DNA of 9,809 nt from Gammaproteobacteria bacterium (GCA_003561495.1 PWWM01000149.1:1-9809); one strand, 5' to 3'. Positions 1 through 5,892 are shown, counted from the stretch's first letter. Numbers and translations are program-made. Notes: a model not told the origin generated them from the sequence alone.

Positions 1-956
1 GGCTGCTTCTCGATTATTGCATTGCGAAGGCTGTCCAGGTGTTGACCATGGTGGTGAAACGGCAAATGGCCGGAGAGTAGACGGTAAAGCAGGACCCCGA
101 GAGAATAGATATCGCTGGCAATCGTGACGGGTGCCCCGCTGATCTGCTCCGGGCTGGCCCAGGCCGGCGACATCGGCATCCCGCCGATGCGGGTGAGATC
201 GGATGCTTCTCCGGCTTCGGCGGCGTCGACCAGCACCTTGGCGATCCCGAAATCCAGCAGCTTGACCTGACCTTCGGAGGTGACGAGGATGTTGGAAGGC
301 TTGATGTCGCGATGAATGACGAGATTGCGGTGAGCGTACTGGACGGCGTCCAGCACCTGCCTGAAAACCTCCAGCCGTTGCGGAATGTTCAATTGATGAA
401 GATCGCAGTATTCATCGATTCGAACACCGTCCACGTACTCCATGGTGAAATATGGCCAGCCTTCCTCGGTCAAGCCACCATCGATGAACCGGGCCAGATT
501 CGGGTGTTCGAGCCGGGCGAGTATGCTTCGCTCGGCATTGAACCGCTCGACCCAGGATTCGATGATCGAGCCGGTCGGCAGAATCTTGACCGCCACGGTC
601 TGCTCGAACTGACCATCGTCGCGTCTTCCCAGGTAGACGACGCTCATGCCCCCTCGTCCAAGCTCTTTCTGCAGCCGATAGGGTCCAGCCCGGACCGGTC
701 CCGACCCGGTCAGGGGGCTCGCGTGCAGGTCGCTGGCCACTTTGGCAGCCAGGCGATCGACTTTCTGGTCAGCCTGATCGAAAGACCGGAGCATTTCCAG
801 CGCGGTTTTGCGGATCGCCGGGTCATCGGTTGCCTCACGCAAGAACTGCTTGCGCACTTCGCGAGGACGATCCAGGGTCGCCAGCAGCAGCTCCTGTGCC
901 TCCTCGGAGAGCCCGAGCAGACCTGACCCCGCGCCTGCAGGTGAGTCTTTGCTCAC
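1..956 (-). CDS. Serine/threonine protein kinase, N-terminal and catalytic part (runs off left edge)
   Basis: A Hanks-type (PknB-like) kinase that transfers phosphate from ATP to Ser/Thr of target proteins. The visible 318 residues hold a helical N-terminal region of about 90 residues and then most of the kinase domain. Seen are the glycine loop GRGGMSVVY (100-108), VAVK with the ATP-binding lysine K124, the alpha-C glutamate E142, the catalytic loop HRDIKPSN (D217, N222), DFG (D235) and the activation-segment end ASPEQ (267-271). All catalytic residues are present, so it should be active. The start is GTG at 956, chosen because it overlaps the stop of the upstream sigma-factor gene by 4 nt (GTGA) and has an excellent Shine-Dalgarno (GGGGAGG, minus strand of 964-970, 7-nt spacing). 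The C-terminal part, where such kinases often carry TPR or membrane segments, lies outside the window. Coupled translation suggests kinase and sigma factor act together. Confidence 0.95.
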   Translation of the reverse strand, partial: MSKDSPAGAGSGLLGLSEEAQELLLATLDRPREVRKQFLREATDDPAIRKTALEMLRSFDQADQKVDRLAAKVASDLHASPLTGSGPVRAGPYRLQKELGRGGMSVVYLGRRDDGQFEQTVAVKILPTGSIIESWVERFNAERSILARLEHPNLARFIDGGLTEEGWPYFTMEYVDGVRIDEYCDLHQLNIPQRLEVFRQVLDAVQYAHRNLVIHRDIKPSNILVTSEGQVKLLDFGIAKVLVDAAEAGEASDLTRIGGMPMSPAWASPEQISGAPVTIASDIYSLGVLLYRLLSGHLPFHHHGQHLDSLRNAIIEKQ

Positions 957-1528
957 GGTCCGACCTCCCCTTCCCAAAGCTGGCGATGAAGCCAGAGTCG
1001 GGCAAGATTCCAGTCACGGTGGACCGTGTTCCGGGAAATCCCCAGGGCCTGTCCAGTTTCTTCCACCTGCAATCCGCCGAAGAACCTGCATTCAAACACC
1101 CTGGCCTGGCGTGGATGCGACTGCTCGAGCTTTTCCAGGGCGTCATGTACGGCAATCAGTTCCTCCGCCGTTTCCGCGCCGGCAAACGAGTCAGCCACCA
1201 GTTCCTCTTCGAGAGTCTCCCCTCGATTGCCCGCACCGCGCTTCTGTGTCATCCGGCGTCGGGCCTGGTCCACCAGCAGGTGGCGCATGGCCCGGGAAGC
1301 GACGGCATAGAAGTGCTGTCGGCTCTGCCAGCCTTGGTGGTCGCTGTTGACCAGCTTTAAAAAGGCCTCGTGAACGAGGGCGGTGGTGCTGAGGGTGTCA
1401 TCGCCATGCCAGTTGCCTCGGTGGTGGGCGGCCAATGCGTGCAATTGCTGGTAGACAAGTTCATAGAGATCATCCAGCGCTTCCCGGCTACCGTTGTCGG
1501 CTTCGCGAAGAAGCTGGGTGATCTCCAT
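953..1528 (-). CDS. ECF-type RNA polymerase sigma factor, TIGR02999/Sig-70_X6-like
   Basis: A 191-residue extracytoplasmic-function sigma factor that should direct RNA polymerase to its own promoter set. The sigma-2 region covers about residues 13-92, with LVHEAFLKLV (51-60) and FYAVASRAMRHLLVDQARRR (73-92). The sigma-4 helix-turn-helix covers about 135-185 (RVFECRFFGGLQVEETGQALGISRNTVHRDW). The wording fits the sigma family commonly encoded beside Ser/Thr kinases. I chose ATG 1528 (MEITQLL). The frame stays open to ATG 1651, but those extra 41 residues do not look like this family, and 191 residues is near the usual length. A GGGG run lies shortly upstream of 1528. The stop overlaps the kinase GTG by 4 nt, so the two are very probably one operon. 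In known ECF/kinase pairs the kinase phosphorylates and activates the sigma factor; that is an inference here. No anti-sigma factor is seen. Confidence 0.92.
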   Translation of the reverse strand: MEITQLLREADNGSREALDDLYELVYQQLHALAAHHRGNWHGDDTLSTTALVHEAFLKLVNSDHQGWQSRQHFYAVASRAMRHLLVDQARRRMTQKRGAGNRGETLEEELVADSFAGAETAEELIAVHDALEKLEQSHPRQARVFECRFFGGLQVEETGQALGISRNTVHRDWNLARLWLHRQLWEGEVGP

Positions 1529-1631
1529 TGAATCCCCGGTCAATTCCAATCGCTCCCTACTGAGCTGTGAATGTACAGAAATGAGGGTAGATGCCTCCCA
1601 CCCCTCGACTTCAAGTTTTGCACAACAGGCA

Positions 1632-1658
1632 GGGAAAGTGAAGTTCATCACGTTTCCC
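1632..1658. repeat. Bulged inverted repeat in the sigma/MBL divergent region
   Basis: GGGAAAGTGA (1632-1641) faces TCAC plus TTTCCC (1648-1651 and 1653-1658). Ten base pairs form, with one unpaired G at 1652 and a 6-nt centre. It lies about 104-130 bp upstream of the sigma-factor ATG and about 127 bp upstream of the MBL gene. It could be an operator or an RNA hairpin. There is no T-run on either side that would make it a convincing intrinsic terminator. Its role is unknown. Confidence 0.4.
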
Positions 1659-1733
1659 AGGCCTTTCGATCCGGCTGGCAGTTGGCATGAACATTTTTGG
1701 AAGCGGCTTTCGTTTATCCGGCGAAGCGGTCGC

Positions 1734-1761
1734 GGGAGGTGACATAATGACTAATTTCTGA
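1734..1761 (+). other. Strong Shine-Dalgarno with a 4-codon minigene (Met-Thr-Asn-Phe-stop)
   Basis: GGGAGGTGA at 1734-1742 is close to a perfect anti-16S match and sits 7 nt (counted from GGAGG) before ATG 1747. That frame reads ATG ACT AAT TTC TGA and ends at 1761, 23 nt before the MBL start codon. It may be a leader peptide, the remnant of a lost start, or chance. An alternative reading is that CATAAT (1743-1748) is a -10 box for the MBL gene, in which case the minigene would lie outside the transcript. The MBL gene has its own Shine-Dalgarno further down. Confidence 0.3.
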
Positions 1762-1784
1762 AGCGCTCATTCAAGGAATCGCTG

Positions 1785-2693
1785 ATGCGTCACGCTAATA
1801 ACTTCATCTTAAGTCTTCTGATGGCACTGAGCCCGATGGCCACGTTCGGCCAGTCAATGGATGACGTCGAGATCGTCACCCATCCGGTCGCCGACGGGGT
1901 GTACATGCTTGCCGGTCAGGGCGGCAACATCGGTTTGATCACCACATCCGACGGCGCCTTTCTGATCGATGATCAGTTCGCGCCGCTGACCGAACGGATT
2001 CTGTCCGCGGTCGCCGAGGTGACCGATCAGCCGGTGAAGTTCGTGCTCAATACCCACTGGCACTTCGACCATACCGGCGGCAACGAGAACCTGGCCGAGG
2101 CCGGTGTGATGGTCGTCGCCCACGACAATGTCCGCCAGCGGCTGGCCGCCGGGCAGTTCATGGAATTTTTCAATCGCGAGGTCGCACCGGCGCCCGATGG
2201 GGCGCTTCCGGTGGTCACCTTCAACGACTCGATCACCTTTCACATGGGAGAACACACCATTCATGCCTTTCACGTGGCCAACGCGCACACCGACGGTGAT
2301 GCCATCATCCATCTTGCCGAAGCCGATGTCATCCATGCCGGTGACGTGGTGTTCTACGGCCTGTATCCCTTCATCGATACCGGCTCCGGCGGCAGCCTGG
2401 ACGGCATGATTGCCGCAGTCGGGCAAATGCTGGAACTGGCCGGCGACCAGACCCGCATCATTCCCGGTCATGGTCCGGTTATCGGCCGTGACCAACTGGC
2501 CAACTATGGCGAGATGTTGCAAACCGTGCGTGATCGCCTGGTCGAACGAATGGAACAGGGTCAGTCACTGGCCGAAATCCAGGCTGCCGGAATTACCGCG
2601 GAATGGGATGAGGACTGGGGCGGTGGCTTTATCCCGCCCGATCGCTGGTTGGAAATGCTCTATCGCGACCGACAAGCCGCTCGGATCGACTGA
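1785..2693 (+). CDS. Exported MBL-fold metallo-hydrolase
   Basis: A 302-residue metallo-beta-lactamase-fold hydrolase with an N-terminal signal peptide (hydrophobic 7-20, likely cleavage near residues 22-24), so it is periplasmic. The dizinc site looks complete: HWHFDH (H91, H93, D95, H96), H168 in NAHTDGD, D187 in HAGD, and H229 in PGHG. About 70 residues follow the last ligand, including a Trp/Gly-rich stretch (274-288). It is not recognisable as a particular lactamase. The family includes many hydrolases of thioesters, lactones, esters and sulfur compounds, so the substrate is open. The start is ATG 1785, supported by AAGGA at 1773-1777 with 7-nt spacing. The nrfA-like gene starts 92 nt after the stop on the same strand, so co-transcription is possible but not shown; a hairpin lies between them. 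Confidence 0.9.
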   Translation: MRHANNFILSLLMALSPMATFGQSMDDVEIVTHPVADGVYMLAGQGGNIGLITTSDGAFLIDDQFAPLTERILSAVAEVTDQPVKFVLNTHWHFDHTGGNENLAEAGVMVVAHDNVRQRLAAGQFMEFFNREVAPAPDGALPVVTFNDSITFHMGEHTIHAFHVANAHTDGDAIIHLAEADVIHAGDVVFYGLYPFIDTGSGGSLDGMIAAVGQMLELAGDQTRIIPGHGPVIGRDQLANYGEMLQTVRDRLVERMEQGQSLAEIQAAGITAEWDEDWGGGFIPPDRWLEMLYRDRQAARID

Positions 2694-2702
2694 CCGATTG
2701 CC

Positions 2703-2732
2703 GGAGCCGAATCAATTGACTGTGTCGGCTCC
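2703..2732 (+). other. Hairpin between MBL and nrfA genes, overlapping a weak promoter-like sequence
   Basis: GGAGCCGA (2703-2710) pairs perfectly with TCGGCTCC (2725-2732) across a 14-nt loop. No T-run follows, so it is at best an inefficient terminator or an mRNA-processing/stability stem. TTGACT at 2716-2721, with TAGGCT 18 nt later (2740-2745), is a possible but poor sigma-70 promoter for nrfA. No convincing FNR box (TTGAT-N4-ATCAA) is seen in the 2694-2785 gap, although ATCAA and TTGAC are present in the wrong arrangement. Confidence 0.3.
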
Positions 2733-2785
2733 AATCCCTTAGGCTTGAATTCGGTCGCCAAATTCATGAATCCCCGGAGCTAAAA

Positions 2786-4084
2786 ATGCGTAAATTCAGC
2801 ATGTTAATAGTCCTGCTGGTCGTTGCGGGGTTCGCCCTGAGCGCGATGATGGCCGTGTCCGGAAGCCCGGACAACGACGACCGACCCGCATTTCCCGGCT
2901 TCGATGATCTGAAAGAAGCAGCCGATACCGACAACTGGAGACCTTATTTTCCGCGCCAGTACGAAGGCTGGGTCGGCACGGCCGAAATGCGCGAGACGAT
3001 GTATGGTGGTGGTGGCAAGGCCGAGGCCGAGGACATGGACATCAAGCGCATCAATTATTTGCAGATGTATCCATTCCTGAAGGTCAATTACGACGGTTTT
3101 CCGTTTTCCAAGGGCTATTATCGCTCGCGCGGTCACTATTTCGCGCTCAACGATGTGATCGATACCCGGCGTCTGCCGGACTGGGATGCGCGCCCGGCCA
3201 CGTGCCTGGGCTGCAAGTCCACCGATGTCGTGAGATTGCAGGCGGTGCATCGTGACAACTGGTATGCCAAGTCGTTTGCCAAGGTGGTTGGCGACAACAC
3301 CATCGGCTGCCTGGACTGTCATGCCCCCGGCGATGCCGAGGTGCGCCATGCACGCGACTGGCTGGATGAGGGTATGGCCCACGGCACCTTCAACAATATC
3401 GATCCGGAAGGCCGCACCGACCTGGTCTGCGCCCAGTGCCACACCAACTATCACTTCCACACTGAAACCCGCAAGGTGGTGTTGCCGTGGTCAACCGGTC
3501 TGCATGTCGAAGCCCAGCTCGAACACTACGATGCCGACCGGCGCTCGGATGAATGGGTTCATCCGCAGACCGGGGCACTGGTGGCCAAGATTCAGCATCC
3601 TGAATACGAGCTCTTCCACGAAGGCAAGGAAGTCAATGTGCACTCGATGCTCGGACTGCAGTGTACTGACTGCCATATGCCCACCGCCCGTGCCGAAGAT
3701 GGCGAGCGCTACACTGAACACAAGTGGACCAGCCCGCTGACCCATGTCGAAAGCACCTGCATGGACTGCCACAGTCGCTGGGGGGTGGAAGGGACGATCG
3801 AACGCGCCGAGGGCGTGCAGGGCCGGGTTTATCGCAAGCAGAATCGCATCGGGCGTGAGCTGGCCGATTTCATTGAAGCGGTTGGCGAGGCGCGTGCCAA
3901 TGGCGGCCTGGACGACGACACCCTGACCCGGCTGCAGGCCATCCACCGCGAGGCACAGTTCTACTGGGACTTCATCTGGGTCGAGAACAGCAATGGCTTC
4001 CACAACTGGGGTGAAGCCCACCGCGTGCTGGACAATGCCGAGGCGCTGATCAAGGAAGGCATGGAATTGCTGAACGGGAGCTGA
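2786..4084 (+). CDS. nrfA: Ammonia-forming cytochrome c nitrite reductase, pentaheme NrfA type
   Basis: Periplasmic catalytic subunit that reduces nitrite to ammonium with six electrons. The protein has 432 residues, shorter than the roughly 480 of E. coli NrfA. It has an N-terminal signal/anchor segment (about 6-24) and five heme-binding motifs: CLGCK (140-144, the lysine-ligated active-site heme that marks NrfA), CLDCH (175-179), CAQCH (215-219), CTDCH (293-297) and CMDCH (325-329). Active-site residues by motif are R115 (RGH), Y222 and H271 (KIQHPEYE, the KXQH type). Late His406 (NGFH) fits a distal heme ligand. The odd point is that the residue before Y222 is Asn221 (CAQCHTNYHF), whereas E. 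coli has Glu (CAQCHVEYYF) as a calcium ligand. K268 and Q270 are kept. The start ATG 2786 has GGAG at 2776-2779. The cymA-like gene follows after 60 nt. No nrfBCD or nrfH is present. Confidence 0.93.
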   Translation: MRKFSMLIVLLVVAGFALSAMMAVSGSPDNDDRPAFPGFDDLKEAADTDNWRPYFPRQYEGWVGTAEMRETMYGGGGKAEAEDMDIKRINYLQMYPFLKVNYDGFPFSKGYYRSRGHYFALNDVIDTRRLPDWDARPATCLGCKSTDVVRLQAVHRDNWYAKSFAKVVGDNTIGCLDCHAPGDAEVRHARDWLDEGMAHGTFNNIDPEGRTDLVCAQCHTNYHFHTETRKVVLPWSTGLHVEAQLEHYDADRRSDEWVHPQTGALVAKIQHPEYELFHEGKEVNVHSMLGLQCTDCHMPTARAEDGERYTEHKWTSPLTHVESTCMDCHSRWGVEGTIERAEGVQGRVYRKQNRIGRELADFIEAVGEARANGGLDDDTLTRLQAIHREAQFYWDFIWVENSNGFHNWGEAHRVLDNAEALIKEGMELLNGS

Positions 4085-4144
4085 TGCCATTGCCCGCCAG
4101 GATATGCTCCTATCTCATAACATAAAAACAGAGAAACTCAACGA

Positions 4145-4708
4145 ATGTTGAAAAAGCTGTTCAAGCCCAGCGCCACGCTGTCGATTTTCACTTTGCTGGT
4201 GATCGGCGCAGTCATTGGTGCGGTCGCCTTCTGGGGCGGCCAGTGGAGCCTGCACGCCACCAGCACCGATGATTTCTGCATGACCTGCCACAGCAATCAT
4301 TCGCTGCGCGACGAGGTGCTGGAATCGCCGCACGGCAACAATAGCATGGGTATCGTGGTCCAGTGCCAGGACTGCCACCTGCCCAACGAGTCCTTTGCCT
4401 ATCTGCGCAAGAAGATCGCCGTTTCGCCCGATCTGTTTCGCTTCATCATGACGCCGGATTTCAATACCCAGGAGTGGCTGGATGAAAACCGCCGCGAACA
4501 GGCTGACCTCGCGTTGAGCTACTTGCGCTCGATTGACTCGTCAACCTGTAGCGACTGCCACAGCCGCGTCTATGACGACCCCCCGCCCGAGACCATGAGC
4601 CGCATGGCCGTCGGCATGCACACCATGAACAAGCGCAGGGCTCCAGAAGACCGCGAGACCTGCGTGGACTGTCACGTCGGTATTGTTCATCCCTATCCGG
4701 ATGCCTGA
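4145..4708 (+). CDS. cymA: CymA-like tetraheme c-type quinol dehydrogenase (NapC/NirT family)
   Basis: An inner-membrane protein that takes electrons from the quinol pool and passes them to periplasmic reductases. It has 187 residues: one N-terminal transmembrane helix (about 11-31), then a periplasmic domain with four heme sites, CMTCH (45-49), CQDCH (74-78), CSDCH (135-139) and CVDCH (173-177). As I recall it, Shewanella CymA has the same length and many of the same stretches: FKPSA, LHATSTD-FCM-CHSNHSL, VQCQDCHLP, FNTQ-WLDENR-EQAD, MAV-MHT, TCVDCH and HPYP at the C-terminus. This is why I prefer CymA over NrfH, which is shorter, or plain NapC. It lies 60 nt after nrfA on the same strand, so NrfA is the obvious partner, as it is for CymA in Shewanella. 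No clear Shine-Dalgarno precedes ATG 4145; the N-terminal match supports this start. Confidence 0.92.
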   Translation: MLKKLFKPSATLSIFTLLVIGAVIGAVAFWGGQWSLHATSTDDFCMTCHSNHSLRDEVLESPHGNNSMGIVVQCQDCHLPNESFAYLRKKIAVSPDLFRFIMTPDFNTQEWLDENRREQADLALSYLRSIDSSTCSDCHSRVYDDPPPETMSRMAVGMHTMNKRRAPEDRETCVDCHVGIVHPYPDA

Positions 4709-4757
4709 GCGTTTCGGCACATGATCAGCTGAGTGGGGCTCGATTTCAACATGGTCC

Positions 4758-4777
4758 GTCGGCCACGTAGGGCCGAC
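4758..4777 (+). other. GC-rich hairpin after the cymA-like gene
   Basis: GTCGGCC (4758-4764) pairs with GGCCGAC (4771-4777) around a 6-nt loop, about 50 nt after the cymA stop. No T-tract follows (CAACAACCC), so intrinsic termination is uncertain. It may still mark the 3' end of the nrfA-cymA transcript. Confidence 0.3.
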
Positions 4778-4839
4778 CAACAACCCTTCATCGAATGACC
4801 TCAGATAGGCTCCAAAGTCGGAACTTATCGGATTTTCAC

Positions 4840-4855
4840 ATATCATATACAATAT
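4840..4855 (+). promoter_or_regulatory. AT-rich imperfect palindrome and -10-like box in front of the toxin-antitoxin genes
   Basis: ATATCATATACAATAT (4840-4855) is an imperfect palindrome: 12 of its 16 bases agree with its own reverse complement. It contains TACAAT (4848-4853), a good -10 box; no good -35 box is seen. The position suggests an autoregulatory operator for the ribbon-helix-helix protein. A -10 box here would place transcription initiation at about 4860, the A of the toxin ATG, which would give a leaderless transcript. This agrees with the absence of any Shine-Dalgarno. Confidence 0.4.
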
Positions 4856-4859
4856 CAGA

Positions 4860-5291
4860 ATGAGGGTCGTGCTTGACACCGATGTGTTTTTCTCCGGCGT
4901 AATGAGTCGCCAGGGCGCATCGCGGATTCTGCTTCGAGGCGGGCTTTCCGGACGTTTTTCCTGGTTGATGTCTCCGGCTCTGTTTCTGGAATACGAGGCA
5001 GTACTGATGCGACCTGAGAACCTTGAAACGTTGCGTTGGGATAAAGGTGAAGCTTCCTTGCTGCTCGCAGGTATTGCCGATGCCATTGCACCGGTAAACC
5101 TCGATTTCGTCTGGCGACCACAATTGACGGATCCAGCCGACGAGATGGTGCTTGAGACAGCGGTCAATGGAGGCGTTGAATATCTGGTCACATTTAATGT
5201 GCGCCATTTTCTCCCAGCCGCTAAGCGATTTGGAATCAACACGTTGCGCCCTGGTGAACTGCTGGCGCAACACCCGGAGGTATTGCGATGA
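4860..5291 (+). CDS. PIN-domain toxin (putative ribonuclease)
   Basis: A 143-residue single-domain PIN protein of the 'putative toxin-antitoxin system toxin component, PIN family' kind (TIGR00305/PIN_3-like). These toxins are Mg-dependent ribonucleases. Seen are the N-terminal strand VVLDTDVF (3-10) with acidic D6 and D8, E44 in LFLEYEAVL, the TDPADEMVLETA block (90-101, D91/D94), and the closing YLVTFNVRHF (108-117), in which N113 sits where many PIN proteins have Asp. The more usual opening is LDTNV; here it is LDTDV. The start is ATG 4860. The stop overlaps the antitoxin start by 4 nt (ATGA 5288-5291), giving the toxin-first order. G+C appears lower than in the flanking respiratory genes, which suggests acquisition by transfer. 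Activity cannot be judged from the sequence. Confidence 0.85.
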   Translation: MRVVLDTDVFFSGVMSRQGASRILLRGGLSGRFSWLMSPALFLEYEAVLMRPENLETLRWDKGEASLLLAGIADAIAPVNLDFVWRPQLTDPADEMVLETAVNGGVEYLVTFNVRHFLPAAKRFGINTLRPGELLAQHPEVLR

Positions 5292-5545
5292 AAAAGTCCA
5301 ACTTTGCTCTGAGACTGCAGCCCTCACTAATGGCCGAACTTCGTCGCCTGGCTGAGCAGGAAGACACCAGCCTCAATCAATTTATTAACGTGGCGGTGGC
5401 GGAAAAACTTTCGGCCATGCGAACCGCAGAGGCATTCTTTGACCAACGATCCAGTCCAGGTGCACGACAACGAGCACTGGCCCTGCTTGAAAAAACCGGC
5501 AGTGATGAATCACCGAGAGCAGGGGATGAAATTCCGCCGGGATGA
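5288..5545 (+). CDS. Ribbon-helix-helix antitoxin of the PIN toxin
   Basis: An 85-residue protein whose N-terminal part (about 4-43) fits a ribbon-helix-helix DNA-binding fold: strand FALRLQP, helix PSLMAELRRLAEQE, turn TSLNQF, helix INVAVAEKLSAM. It resembles the C-terminal RHH of HicB/CopG-type antitoxins. The remaining 40 residues are polar and would be the toxin-binding tail. The predicted role is to neutralise the PIN toxin and repress the shared promoter, perhaps at the palindrome at 4840-4855. Translation is coupled to the toxin through the ATGA overlap. The gene ends 6 bp before the inverted-repeat element that starts at 5551, so the insertion left it intact. Confidence 0.82.
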   Translation: MKKSNFALRLQPSLMAELRRLAEQEDTSLNQFINVAVAEKLSAMRTAEAFFDQRSSPGARQRALALLEKTGSDESPRAGDEIPPG

Positions 5546-5550
5546 TACTC

Positions 5551-5799
5551 AGCCCGCCTTATTCACCACCCATCCGTAGCGAGACGTCGCCAGGTGCCGT
5601 GGCTGGGGCGTTTCGCGACCGAGCGCACCGGAAACGTACTCGCCTGTACGGTGAGGATGCGCGACCGAGCGAAACACGCACGGTCGGCCTCTGGCCAGGC
5701 GCTTATTGCCTTCGGCAAACCGCACCTGGCCGCCGGCCTGTGCTGCAGACGCGGTGCATGGCGACGCCGCAGTAGGAGGGGTGGTGAATAAGGCGGGCT
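5551..5799. mobile_element. 249-bp MITE-like element or collapsed IS with 21-bp perfect terminal inverted repeats
   Basis: Positions 5551-5571 (AGCCCGCCTT...CACCACCC) and 5779-5799 are perfect 21-bp inverted repeats. Counting the flanking bases, about 26 of 28 positions match. The 207 bp between them hold no credible gene. CTCAG occurs at both outer edges (5548-5552 and 5798-5802); part of this comes from the repeat itself, so a target duplication of about 3 bp (TCA) is plausible but ambiguous. The element sits between the toxin-antitoxin pair and a decayed ABC transporter. I cannot assign the IS family that would mobilise it. Confidence 0.75.
5589..5730. repeat. Internal repeats of the MITE-like element
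   Basis: CGCGACCGAGCG occurs twice in direct orientation (5614-5625 and 5660-5671). GCCAGGTGC (5589-5597) is the exact inverted partner of GCACCTGGC (5722-5730). GCGTTTCGC (5608-5616) is an 8-of-9 inverted match to GCGAAACAC (5669-5677). TTGCC-TTC-GGCAA (5706-5718) is a small hairpin. Together with the terminal repeats, a single strand could fold into a long nested structure. Confidence 0.6.
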
Positions 5800-5819
5800 C
5801 AGCCGCGAACATGACCAAT

Positions 5820-5844
5820 AGCCCATGCGCAAGGGGCATGGGCT
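5820..5844 (+). other. Perfect 9-bp hairpin upstream of the ABC remnant
   Basis: AGCCCATGC (5820-5828) pairs with GCATGGGCT (5836-5844) across a 7-nt loop. No T-run follows. It lies outside the inverted-repeat element and about 50 bp before the ABC ATPase start, so it could be the old leader structure of that operon or a weak terminator. Confidence 0.35.
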
Positions 5845-5892
5845 GGCGTAAGGTGTATCTCCGATTTTTCAATGATTTCGAGGGATACGCCG

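Noticed and set aside
312..926. Open frame of 204 codons on the plus strand
   Set aside because: It lies opposite the Ser/Thr kinase, whose minus-strand frame has all kinase motifs; the plus-strand product has no recognisable domain.
808..1360. Several overlapping plus-strand open frames across the kinase start and the sigma gene
   Set aside because: Low-complexity shadows of a high-G+C coding strand; the minus-strand sigma and kinase frames explain the region.
1529..1651. N-terminal extension of the sigma factor to ATG 1651
   Set aside because: The 41 extra residues do not look like sigma-factor sequence, ATG 1651 overlaps the dyad at 1632-1658, and a family-length start exists at 1528.
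1854..2522. 222-codon minus-strand open frame inside the MBL gene
   Set aside because: Antisense shadow; the plus strand carries the complete dizinc motif set and a signal peptide.
2694..2785. FNR box expected before an anaerobic nitrite reductase gene
   Set aside because: ATCAA and TTGAC are present but in overlapping, wrong-order arrangement; no TTGAT-N4-ATCAA match.
2804..4090. Long minus-strand frames (218 and 199 codons) opposite nrfA
   Set aside because: Antisense shadows of a pentaheme cytochrome with all five heme motifs in the plus frame.
4541..5327. 233- and 163-codon minus-strand frames across the end of cymA and the PIN gene
   Set aside because: They span two unrelated plus-strand genes and the intergenic region and show no domain.
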